Below, piece by piece: positions 8,610-15,584 of a stretch of 26,698 nucleotides of DNA (positions are counted from its first letter, which is position 1; each line of letters starts with the position of its first letter). The position numbers and the translations under genes are program-made. This DNA comes from an uncultured Lachnospiraceae bacterium (GTDB lineage: Bacteria; Bacillota; Clostridia; Lachnospirales; Lachnospiraceae), in the NCBI GenBank assembly GCA_900546325.1, contig URCR01000041.1:1-26698 (forward strand). The letters run 5' to 3'. A model generated the notes under the pieces. That model saw only the letters and a program-made list of their open reading frames with translations, ran no database searches and had not been told where the DNA came from.

Positions 8610-8735
8610 ATCAAATGAAACAACATTTGAAACAGACGTTAACAGTATTAACATACTTTTAGAAAAACTTTTTCATAATACATGCCAGATGCGTTTTATA
8701 CCATCTGGCATCCTCCCTTTTCAGGGAGTTTTTTT
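8610..8735 (+). ncRNA. Candidate small structured RNA or structured 3' UTR
   Basis: Downstream of the phosphofructokinase stop lies a row of stem-loops: TCAAATG/CATTTGA (8611-8630), GTTAA/TTAAC (8638-8652), a weak GAAAA/TTTTC (8662-8674), a perfect 10-bp ATGCCAGATG/CATCTGGCAT stem (8682-8711) and a terminator (8713-8735). TATACT at 8598-8603 would put a start site near 8610, at the foot of the first stem; the -35 region is poor (ATGATT with 17-base spacing). No open frame of useful length is present. It may be an independent RNA of about 125 nt or just the end of the pfp transcript. No known RNA family is recognised. Confidence 0.35.
8713..8735 (+). terminator. Rho-independent terminator after pfp copy 1
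   Basis: CTCCC (8713-8717) pairs with GGGAG (8724-8728) around TTTTCA, followed by seven T. A perfect 10-bp hairpin (8682-8711) stacks directly before it. Confidence 0.85.
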
Positions 8736-8755
8736 GTGCCTTTTTTTCATGAGAT

Positions 8756-9898
8756 TTAAAATCCATATGCTCTTTTTAATGTTCCAAACTGTTCTTGTTC
8801 CTGAATCTCCGGAAGTTCCGTTATGATTCCTTTTGTCGCCTGCTCCTTCATCTCAGGCTCCAGTCCCTCCACTTTCCATAAAATCTCCAGATATGCAAGT
8901 GCAAGCGCCTCCGACTGTGGAAGGACTTTTCTGCCTCTCCTGCATATTTCCGCCGCATCATCTATCCGCTCTTTCCCCTCATACCACTGTGCCAGGCAAA
9001 GAAAAGCTTCTTCCTGGTCCTCTTTTCGTCCGCTCTCCTTTAAATAAGTTTCTAATGCAAGGACCTGTCCATCTATCGTTTGCTCCTGCTCTGAAATTTT
9101 CCGCACAATCTCTTCTATTTTCTCTGCAGCTCCAAACGGTTCGAAGTTCTTTCCAGCTTGTTCTCCGTCCTCATCTACCTGCATAACCTCCTCTTTCTTT
9201 TTTTCTTGTCCCACCATCGTTTTTAAAGCAGTACTTCCCAGGAGGAACAGCACTGCACATCCAAGAACAACGGCTGCCACTTTCTTTTCTCTTCCTTTCC
9301 TCTCCATTCCATTCTTCTCTATTTCCTTTTTTCCTTTTCCGGATCTTAGTTTCGGGAAATGCTTCTGCACCATGGAAAAATCAGTGTATCCCTTCTCCCC
9401 GTCTGTTTCCAGACAATTTTGGATCAGCTTTGCCAGCTTGTATTCTTCTCTTGTTGTCAATGGAGGATCCGGCTCGCTTTGAGACAACATATATTGGAGT
9501 GTTCTGGCAAACCCATAAATATCTGCAGCCTCACAGATTCCTCTCTGCCTGTAAATTTCAGGATTTGAAAAGTATTTTCGTACTGTCCGGCTCTGAATCT
9601 GACGCATAGTTTCTCTGCTTCCTTCTGTTTCCGGATCCAGAAGGTAAATCTCTCCGTCCTCCTTTACAATCACACTGTATGGACTTAAGCAGCCATACGT
9701 CTGTTTTTCTCCATACTTATGAAACCATGTGATCTGCAAAAGCAGCTTTCGCATAAGGTTCCACAGTTCCTCTTTCTCTGTCTGCGGGTGATATTTCAAC
9801 CAATAGATCAATGTCTGACCGGATACTGTATCCTGGATCCGCTCACAATATTTCCCGTGCTGTACCATTTTAATAATGTCATATTCCTTCTTCTGCAA
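8756..9898 (-). CDS. Membrane-anchored pseudokinase with helical-repeat outer domain
   Basis: The protein is not a recognised named family, but its plan is clear. Residues 1-185 keep the outline of a Ser/Thr kinase C-lobe: WFHKYG, then YGCLSPYSVIV where kinases have HRD and the catalytic-loop Asn, LLDPE in place of DFG, and ADIYGFARTLQYML matching the conserved helix after the activation segment. HRD and the glycine-rich loop are missing, so it is probably catalytically dead. A basic stretch precedes one membrane span (about 207-227), placing the kinase-like part inside and a charged, TPR-like helical region (255-370) outside. The plan recalls EssB/YukC, but no type VII secretion genes are near. 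AGGAGG (9906-9911) abuts an ATG at 9904, so the TTG at 9898, 7 bases away, is the likelier start (380 residues). It may bind a ligand or scaffold a membrane complex. Confidence 0.75.
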   Translation of the reverse strand: MQKKEYDIIKMVQHGKYCERIQDTVSGQTLIYWLKYHPQTEKEELWNLMRKLLLQITWFHKYGEKQTYGCLSPYSVIVKEDGEIYLLDPETEGSRETMRQIQSRTVRKYFSNPEIYRQRGICEAADIYGFARTLQYMLSQSEPDPPLTTREEYKLAKLIQNCLETDGEKGYTDFSMVQKHFPKLRSGKGKKEIEKNGMERKGREKKVAAVVLGCAVLFLLGSTALKTMVGQEKKKEEVMQVDEDGEQAGKNFEPFGAAEKIEEIVRKISEQEQTIDGQVLALETYLKESGRKEDQEEAFLCLAQWYEGKERIDDAAEICRRGRKVLPQSEALALAYLEILWKVEGLEPEMKEQATKGIITELPEIQEQEQFGTLKRAYGF

Positions 9899-10104
9899 GC
9901 ACATACCTCCTGTTCTCTCCGATATACAAAGTACTTCCAGCACCTTGTTTCATTTCTATCCCTTTGTTTTCTTTATGGCTTATATTGGATTTTTCAGAAT
10001 TTGTTGAATTGAAACTTTGAAATTTATTTTTTCATAGAAATGTCGATGGTCACGAAAGTGAACCTAAAAAATCAATGATTTCGATACACGATTTTGATAT
10101 ACTT

Positions 10105-10135
10105 ACAGGAGTCTCCCACTAAGAGAGACTCCTGT
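10105..10135. repeat. Strong 11-bp hairpin after pfp copy 2
   Basis: ACAGGAGTCTC (10105-10115) and GAGACTCCTGT (10125-10135) are perfect inverse arms around a 9-base loop, beginning 22 bases past the stop of the second phosphofructokinase gene. Neither strand has a T run directly after it, so it is not a standard Rho-independent terminator; on the minus strand a weaker AAATC/GATTT stem with T6 follows about 25 bases on. It may protect the mRNA 3' end. Confidence 0.6.
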
Positions 10136-10157
10136 GCTTTATCACATCCATTTTCCG

Positions 10158-11396
10158 CTAATCAATCGGCCGATACAGATGTCTCGGGATTCCATCTACC
10201 ATAACCGGGGATACGTCCCCCTGGATCAGCGGTCGCACATAAGTGATAAATTCGTCTGTCACATAAGTGCCTTCCTTATTTACCCATTCTCTTGGAACAA
10301 GCCGCTCATCGTTCGCGATCTTGTGCACATCTTTTACCTCTGTCGTACATTGATACGGATCATCGGATAAACGAAGCATGACAACCATCTTCCCGCTGTC
10401 TCCTTCATCTCCGGCTTTCACTGCCGCTCCGCCTACCTGGCTCGCCTCCAGGATATCTACTCTCGAAGCAGAGTGGGATGCCGCTCTCTGCAGTGTGCTG
10501 AGTTCTACCGCCCTTGTCTTACATCCGATCTCTCCTGCGATCAGTGATGCCAGATAGTTGGCAGTTCCGGTCAGCTGCTTATGTCCAAATGCATCCACAA
10601 AGTCCACACTGGAACCAAGTTCACATACATATTTTCCATCTGCTGTCTTGATTCCCTCAGAAACCGCCACAACAACCGAGTACTTCTTCTCCAAAAGCTT
10701 TCTCACTTTTGCGACAAACTTGTCCACATCAAATACAAGCTCCGGCAGATAAATCAGATCCGGTCCTTCACAGTCCTCGCCTTTTGCCAGCGCTGCCGCA
10801 CCGGTCAGCCACCCTGCATTTCTTCCCATAATCTCTACAATGGTGACAAGTCCGTGTTCATATCGCAGACTGTGTCCATCACGGATGATCTCTTTTACCG
10901 ATGTTCCAATATATTTTGCCGCACTTCCATATCCCGGCGTGTGGTCTGTCAGCGCCAGATCATTGTCGATCGTCTTCGGCACCCCGAGAAAATTCGTATG
11001 GCCGCGACCGGTTACCATCGAATAGTCATAAAGCTTCTTGATCGTATCCATGGAATCATTTCCGCCAATATAGATGAAACACTCTATATCCAGTTCCTCG
11101 AGAATATCAAAAATCTTCTCATATACTTCCTGATTCTCATGAATTTCCGGCAACTTGTATCTGCAGGAGCCTAAAAATGCCGCCGGTGTTCTTCTCAATA
11201 ACTCTACATCCAGATCACTTCTGATAAAATCTGCGAGATCTACATACTTTCCTTCCATCAGTCCCTGAATTCCATGCAGCATTCCATATACTTTCTTTGC
11301 CCCACGCTCCCTTGCAGTGCAATAAACACCGGCAAGGCTTGAATTAATCGCCGCTGTCGGACCTCCTGACTGTCCTACGATCACATTCCCTTTCAT
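10158..11396 (-). CDS. pfp: 6-phosphofructokinase, PPi-type (copy 2)
   Basis: This is a second 6-phosphofructokinase of 412 residues, clearly paralogous to the copy at 7297. It has the same start (VIVGQSGGPTAAIN), GGNDSMDT with Asp114, PKTIDND with Lys141 and Asp144, and VEIMGRNAGWLTG. Asp114 and Lys141 again point to pyrophosphate as phosphoryl donor. Both copies keep the catalytic residues, so neither is an obvious dead subunit. They differ enough to be old duplicates or separate acquisitions, and could differ in regulation or in favoured substrate, for example sedoheptulose 7-phosphate. Two ATGs are adjacent (11399 and 11396); the second is preferred because GGAGG lies 6 bases before it. 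The gene has its own promoter and is transcribed toward the first copy. Confidence 0.92.
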   Translation of the reverse strand: MKGNVIVGQSGGPTAAINSSLAGVYCTARERGAKKVYGMLHGIQGLMEGKYVDLADFIRSDLDVELLRRTPAAFLGSCRYKLPEIHENQEVYEKIFDILEELDIECFIYIGGNDSMDTIKKLYDYSMVTGRGHTNFLGVPKTIDNDLALTDHTPGYGSAAKYIGTSVKEIIRDGHSLRYEHGLVTIVEIMGRNAGWLTGAAALAKGEDCEGPDLIYLPELVFDVDKFVAKVRKLLEKKYSVVVAVSEGIKTADGKYVCELGSSVDFVDAFGHKQLTGTANYLASLIAGEIGCKTRAVELSTLQRAASHSASRVDILEASQVGGAAVKAGDEGDSGKMVVMLRLSDDPYQCTTEVKDVHKIANDERLVPREWVNKEGTYVTDEFITYVRPLIQGDVSPVMVDGIPRHLYRPID

Positions 11397-11428
11397 CATA
11401 TCCCTCCAGTTCGTTTGTCAATATGATT

Positions 11429-11457
11429 ATTCTAGTATATTTTGCACTGATTGTAAA
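11429..11457 (-). promoter_or_regulatory. Promoter of pfp copy 2
   Basis: On the minus strand TTTACA (11457-11452) and TAGAAT (11434-11429) are spaced by 17 bases and lie about 30 bases before the start codon. This is a good vegetative promoter match. Confidence 0.6.
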
Positions 11458-11739
11458 TAATATTTTTATTTATTTTGTACATTTTAACTTGTTTTAGACA
11501 TTTATCATTCTTTTTTTACATTTTTTGATGTTATTTTATATATTTTTTTAAATTATATATGCCATATTTTTATACATTTTCACTTTTCCCCACTCTTCCT
11601 TCTTTCTCTGTAAAAAAGAAATCCTTGCTGCCAAAGATCTGCGGGCTGTAAGATGGAAAAATCCCTGATCGTTTGCAGAACATCTTTTTCCAACCTCTTT
11701 CTGAACAGATATATCATATTCCGTCAGTGACATTTTTAG
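11458..11739. other. Intergenic region with an unexplained block
   Basis: The first 90 bases are a very AT-rich spacer with several T runs. From about 11580 to 11735 the composition becomes gene-like, and the minus strand has overlapping short open frames: a 61-codon frame from 11733 to 11548 with no ribosome binding site, and a shorter one of about 38 codons near 11685 with GAGG about 10 bases upstream. Neither resembles a protein family I know. This could be a gene relic or a dispersed repeat; no inverted terminal repeats are seen. Confidence 0.3.
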
Positions 11740-11768
11740 TTGAATTCTTGCAAATACAATGATATAAT
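11740..11768 (+). promoter_or_regulatory. Promoter of the GNAT acetyltransferase gene
   Basis: TTGAAT (11740-11745) and a consensus TATAAT (11763-11768) are separated by 17 bases, about 56 bases before the ATG at 11825. Confidence 0.75.
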
Positions 11769-11824
11769 TCAGACATCTATCAAAAAACAACATTATTTTT
11801 TCATTTTTTATCAGGAGGAACTTT

Positions 11825-12379
11825 ATGAGAATCAGCCCAATCGAGAGAAAAGACAAATTCGGACGGACAATCACTCTGCGAAACGCCGAACCCCATGATG
11901 CCCAGGACTTAATCACATATATGAAAATCACCTCATCCGAAACACCGTTTCTGATCCGTGAGCCGGATGAATTTCATCTTACTTTAGAACAGGAGAAAAA
12001 TTTTATCCAGAATAGTATCGATAGTCCCCGGGAACTGATGCTGATTGCCTCTGCAGGAGACAGCCATATCGGAAACTGTTCTCTTTCCGGCATAGGTTCC
12101 TTCCGGAGATACCGGCACCGCTGCACGATTGCGATCGCACTATATCAGAAATACTGGGGTGCCGGAATTGGCCGTCTGATGTTGGAAACTGTTCTTTCCG
12201 TTGCCCAAGAACTTGGCTATGAGCAGGCAGAGCTGGAGGTTGCAGCCAGTAATACCGCCGCCGTTGCACTCTATGAAAAACTTGGCTTTCAGACCTATGG
12301 TACATTTCCCGACAATATGAAATATGCCGATGGCTCTTACACCGATACACTCTGGATGATGAAAAAGCTCCTATCATGA
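11825..12379 (+). CDS. GNAT-family N-acetyltransferase
   Basis: This 184-residue cytoplasmic enzyme moves an acetyl group from acetyl-CoA to an amine; the substrate is unknown. The acetyl-CoA pyrophosphate loop is QKYWGAGIGRLML, the RimI-like Q/RxxGxG/A motif, followed by LEVAASNTAAVALYEKLGF, the conserved motif B with the Asn and the Tyr that often acts as general acid. The ending YADGSYTDTLWMMKKL is typical of the RimJ/RimL-like and YhhY-like members. AGGAGG lies 6 bases before the ATG, and a consensus promoter precedes it. It is a single-gene unit, convergent with the nucleoside operon and separated from it by a shared terminator. Confidence 0.9.
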   Translation: MRISPIERKDKFGRTITLRNAEPHDAQDLITYMKITSSETPFLIREPDEFHLTLEQEKNFIQNSIDSPRELMLIASAGDSHIGNCSLSGIGSFRRYRHRCTIAIALYQKYWGAGIGRLMLETVLSVAQELGYEQAELEVAASNTAAVALYEKLGFQTYGTFPDNMKYADGSYTDTLWMMKKLLS

Positions 12380-12406
12380 TTGTCAGCTGTCAGTATTCTG
12401 ATTTCA

Positions 12407-12448
12407 TAGAAAAAGTACCCCGCACATCTGCACAGGATACTTTTTCTA
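12407..12448. terminator. Bidirectional terminator between the acetyltransferase and cdd
   Basis: TAGAAAAAGTA (12407-12417) and TACTTTTTCTA (12438-12448) are perfect inverse arms with a 20-base inner segment that can extend the stem by CC/GG pairing. The T runs lie inside the arms, so the hairpin can end transcripts from both sides: the acetyltransferase on plus and the ten-gene nucleoside operon on minus. Confidence 0.7.
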
Positions 12449-12467
12449 CTTTGTCCTATTTTCTTTT

Positions 12468-12881
12468 CTACCGGAGGTTTTCCGGTCCAAATCCAAGCGG
12501 AAGCAATTCTTCCAGCAGATATTTGTTCCATCCGCCTTTCCCGTCTTCCAGCACAATATAAAATTCATCCGGTCTGCAAAATTCCTGCATGACCTGTCTG
12601 CACACGCCGCATGGTGCACATAGATTTCCGCTGCGTCCTGCGCCTTTTCCTCCGACGATCGCGATCCCTTCAAATTCCCGCTCGCCTTCTGAGACAGCTT
12701 TGAAAAACGCGGTGCGTTCCGCACAGTTTGTCGGTGTGTAGGATGCACTCTCGATATTACATCCATAATACAATTTCCCCGACTTTGTAAGAAGCGCCGC
12801 CCCTACACGAAAGTCTGAGTAGGGCGTGTAGGCAAACTCCCTCGCCTTATATGCATGTTCGATCAGTTCTCGTTCATCCAT
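12468..12881 (-). CDS. cdd: Cytidine deaminase
   Basis: Cdd hydrolyses cytidine and deoxycytidine to uridine and deoxyuridine, feeding them to the pyrimidine phosphorylase made by the same operon. The 137-residue length fits the small homotetrameric class. Zinc ligands are Cys53 in NCAERTA and Cys91 and Cys94 in PCGVC; Glu55 is the proton shuttle. The N-terminal YTPYSDFRVGAALLT and CNIESASYTP are family signatures for nucleoside binding. It is the last gene of the operon: its ATG follows the punA TAG with no base between, and its AGGAG lies inside the punA end, so translation is probably coupled. A bidirectional terminator follows. Confidence 0.96.
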   Translation of the reverse strand: MDERELIEHAYKAREFAYTPYSDFRVGAALLTKSGKLYYGCNIESASYTPTNCAERTAFFKAVSEGEREFEGIAIVGGKGAGRSGNLCAPCGVCRQVMQEFCRPDEFYIVLEDGKGGWNKYLLEELLPLGFGPENLR

Positions 12882-13712
12882 CTACTGTTCTCCTATCAGA
12901 CGAATTGTCTCTGTCACAAGTGCCTTAAATTCCTTTGCCACACGGTCAGCTGTCTCCTGTACTTCTTTGTGATCCAGAGGCTGGTTTGACATTCCCGCTG
13001 CCATATTTGTGATGCAGGAGATTCCGCATACCTTCAGCCCCATATGTCTTGCTGCCATCGCCTCGCATGCAGTACTCATTCCTGCTGCATCCGCACCGAG
13101 TGCACGGCACATTCTGATCTCTGCCGGAGTCTCATAGCTTGGTCCGGTGAACTGCATATACACCCCACTCTGAATAGAAACTTTTACATTTCTTGCAGCC
13201 TGCTTAATAATCTCGCGAAGTCCTTTATCATATACTTCACTCATATCCGGGAATCTCGGTCCCAGTTCATCAAGATTTGCTCCGATCAGCGGACTCGGCA
13301 CTGCGGTGGTGATCTGATCTGTGATCATCATCAGATCTCCCGGCTGAAAGTTGAAATTTACTCCTCCTGCGGCATTTGTCAAAATAACTGTCTTTGCGCC
13401 TAACAGTCCCATCAGACGCACCGGAAGCACTACATCCGACATCGGATACCCTTCATAAAAATGGACTCTTCCCTGCATTGCCACTACCGGAACTCCTTTT
13501 ACATATCCAAAAAGAAATCTTCCCTGATGTCCTGCAACTGTGGAAATCGGAAATCCTTCGATCTCAGAATATTCGATCGACTCCTCCACCTGCATTTCTT
13601 TTGCATAATCACCAAGACCTGACCCGAGAATCAGAGCCACCTCCGGTTGAAATTTTACTTTACTTTTTACCGCATTGCTGCAATTTAATAATTTTTCATA
13701 AATCTGATTCAT
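12882..13712 (-). CDS. punA: Purine-nucleoside phosphorylase, trimeric class
   Basis: The enzyme splits inosine, guanosine and their deoxy forms with phosphate into base and pentose 1-phosphate. The 276-residue protein has the low-molecular-mass class signatures: GSGLG (30-34), GHQGRF with His62, QGRVHFYEG with His84, TNAAGG, YETPAE with Glu194, GMSTACEA and CITNMAAG with Asn236. Glu194 and Asn236 define the 6-oxopurine preference, so adenosine is expected to be a poor substrate. AGAGGTAG precedes the ATG. The gene starts 4 bases after the regulator stop and abuts cdd. The pentose 1-phosphate product is the substrate of DeoB. Confidence 0.96.
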   Translation of the reverse strand: MNQIYEKLLNCSNAVKSKVKFQPEVALILGSGLGDYAKEMQVEESIEYSEIEGFPISTVAGHQGRFLFGYVKGVPVVAMQGRVHFYEGYPMSDVVLPVRLMGLLGAKTVILTNAAGGVNFNFQPGDLMMITDQITTAVPSPLIGANLDELGPRFPDMSEVYDKGLREIIKQAARNVKVSIQSGVYMQFTGPSYETPAEIRMCRALGADAAGMSTACEAMAARHMGLKVCGISCITNMAAGMSNQPLDHKEVQETADRVAKEFKALVTETIRLIGEQ

Positions 13713-13716
13713 ACTT

Positions 13717-14442
13717 CTACCTCTCTATCAGTTCCGATACGACTGCATTCATTTTCCGGTACTGTTCACTGTCTATATAGAACTTACTTCCCTTTCTTGT
13801 AATCCATCCATTTTCCTCGAATTTCTTTACCGCTCTGTTGATCGTCTTTACACAGAGACCGGAAGATTCCGAGAGTTCCTGACGCGTACTGTCCACATAC
13901 AAAATCCCATTCTTCGCATATTTTGTATAAGTTTCCACAAGATAGAATGCCAGTCGGTCTGCTCCCTGTAAAAATAAAAATGCCCGACTGTTCTTGCCCT
14001 GTTCAAACAGGTAGTGTCCCATGATCTTTGCTTCCAGCTTCAGGGCACGGATATCGGAATTCAGCCAGCGGGCATATTTTTCTTTTGCTATTTTTACGAT
14101 AGTGCAAGGGGTAACCGTCTCAAGTGTTGTGCAGTAACGGTCGAGATCCATAATGACCTCCATCCCGCCCATTGCATAGACTCCTTCAAATCTCATAAAA
14201 TCATAGGTGATCCCATAGATCCGGTAATCCGTTGCCTTGATCATTCCACGACCAATGATATAAACGGTATCAACCGGCGTGTTCTCTTTGACAAAGACCA
14301 CGCCGGCATCCAGTTCTACAATCTGAAAAGAATCCATCAGCCACACCGGTGCACTGTAAAAATACTCTTCAAACCGCTCCCGTTTCTTTTTGTCGATCTC
14401 ATTCAGAAACGGAAGCACCTGATATAAATATTTGCATTCCAT
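13717..14442 (-). CDS. Crp/Fnr-family transcription regulator
   Basis: The 241-residue protein has a cyclic-nucleotide-binding-type beta barrel (about 15-130), a long dimer helix (about 135-165) and a C-terminal winged helix with TRQELSESSGLCVKTINRAV. The phosphate-cassette region (MGGMEVIMDLDRY) lacks the Arg-Ser-Ala of cAMP-binding Crp, and there is no N-terminal Cys cluster as in Fnr, so the signal is something else, perhaps a nucleoside or pentose phosphate. The recognition helix has VKTINR where Crp has RETVGR and Fnr has E..SR, which predicts a different DNA site. It sits inside the nucleoside operon, 4 bases after the BMP gene and 4 before punA. No Shine-Dalgarno precedes its ATG, so it is probably translated by coupling and kept low. 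Likely target: the palindrome at 22614-22633. Confidence 0.9.
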   Translation of the reverse strand: MECKYLYQVLPFLNEIDKKKRERFEEYFYSAPVWLMDSFQIVELDAGVVFVKENTPVDTVYIIGRGMIKATDYRIYGITYDFMRFEGVYAMGGMEVIMDLDRYCTTLETVTPCTIVKIAKEKYARWLNSDIRALKLEAKIMGHYLFEQGKNSRAFLFLQGADRLAFYLVETYTKYAKNGILYVDSTRQELSESSGLCVKTINRAVKKFEENGWITRKGSKFYIDSEQYRKMNAVVSELIER

Positions 14443-14446
14443 ATGC

Positions 14447-15562
14447 TTATTTGATCAGCTCTACCTTTACGATTTCTGCCGGAACACCTGTCGCATCCTC
14501 TGCAACGGTATCATTTTCTACTTTGATAGAACCATCTTTTAATTTTCCATACAGTTCATCGTATTTTTCCTGTGTAAATTTTGTAAATTTAGAAGTTTCC
14601 ATTGGAAGCTGAATTCCGTCATCTTTTGCACTTAAGTTCAGAGTTGTTCCACCTGCAAAGTTTCCATCATAGTAGCTTGCAACTGCATCATATACAGAAT
14701 CTCCAAGATTCTTCATAGCAGAAGTGATAACTGTATCAGACTCTACAGACTGGTCTACGTCTACACCGATCACTACTTTCCCTGCTGTCTCTGCTGCTTT
14801 CATAACAGAGTTACCAACTCCACCGCCGCATGCGAAGATACATTCTGTTCCTTCATTGTACCATGCTGCTGCCTTTGCGTTGTTTTCCGGAGAAGCATCA
14901 AAGTTTCCTACATATGTGTATTTCACTGAAATGTCTCCTGCTGCAAGACCTAAATCTTTCGCTGCCGCATCTGCTCCCTGGATAAATCCATATCCGTAAC
15001 GGATTACTGCTGGAACTGCGATTCCGCCCATGAAGCCAAGGTTTCTGTAACCTTCTGTCACTGCTGCATACCCTGCGAGATATCCTGCCTGCTCTTCTGC
15101 ATAGAAGATAGAAAGTACATTGTCTTCAAGTTTTGCTTCACCGTCTTTTACCGGCTGTGCATCGATGATGATGAAAGATACATCCGGATATTTTGTCTGT
15201 GCTTCGTATACCGGTACCTCAAACAGGAATCCTGGTGTTGCAACTACTTTTGCTCCGCCTTTTACAGCAAGATCGATCGCATTTAAGCATGCCTCGTCGG
15301 ATTTTTCTGCCGGTTTATAGTATTTGTAAGTAATATCATGCTCTTTCGCATATTTCTCCAAACCTTCCCATGATCCCTGGTTAAAAGATTTGTCATCAAT
15401 CGTTCCTACATCTGTGATCAGCGCCAGCTCATATCCTCCCTTGGAATCTTTCTTGTCGCCGTCTTTTGCAGTGTCCTCTGCACCCGGTTTCTTCACTGCA
15501 CATGCAGCCATGCTCATCACCATGACTCCTGCTAAAATCAGACTTAAAATCTTCTTTTTCAT
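14447..15562 (-). CDS. nupN: BMP-family nucleoside-binding lipoprotein
   Basis: This is the extracellular substrate-binding part of the NupOPQ-type nucleoside ABC importer. Residues 1-20 are a lipoprotein signal peptide ending MSMAAC, with Cys21 as lipid anchor. A charged linker follows, then the BMP/PnrA domain opening with ALITDVGTIDDKSFNQGSW and including IFACGGGVGNSVMKAAE and VIGVDVDQS. The ATG at 15562 is chosen because AAGGAG lies 9 bases upstream; an in-frame ATG at 15595 overlaps deoC and would bury the signal peptide. Unusually, it is separated from its own permease and ATPase genes by pdp and deoC. Its 371 residues are normal for the family. Confidence 0.94.
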   Translation of the reverse strand: MKKKILSLILAGVMVMSMAACAVKKPGAEDTAKDGDKKDSKGGYELALITDVGTIDDKSFNQGSWEGLEKYAKEHDITYKYYKPAEKSDEACLNAIDLAVKGGAKVVATPGFLFEVPVYEAQTKYPDVSFIIIDAQPVKDGEAKLEDNVLSIFYAEEQAGYLAGYAAVTEGYRNLGFMGGIAVPAVIRYGYGFIQGADAAAKDLGLAAGDISVKYTYVGNFDASPENNAKAAAWYNEGTECIFACGGGVGNSVMKAAETAGKVVIGVDVDQSVESDTVITSAMKNLGDSVYDAVASYYDGNFAGGTTLNLSAKDDGIQLPMETSKFTKFTQEKYDELYGKLKDGSIKVENDTVAEDATGVPAEIVKVELIK

Positions 15563-15584
15563 AATTAAATTCTCCTTCTCTTTT

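Noticed and set aside
8756..9898. Active Ser/Thr kinase of the PrkC type
   Set aside because: The glycine-rich loop, HRD and DFG motifs are absent and there are no PASTA repeats, so an active PrkC-like kinase is not supported.
10581..11174. 197-codon plus-strand open frame inside pfp copy 2
   Set aside because: Antisense shadow of a well-conserved enzyme; no family motifs.
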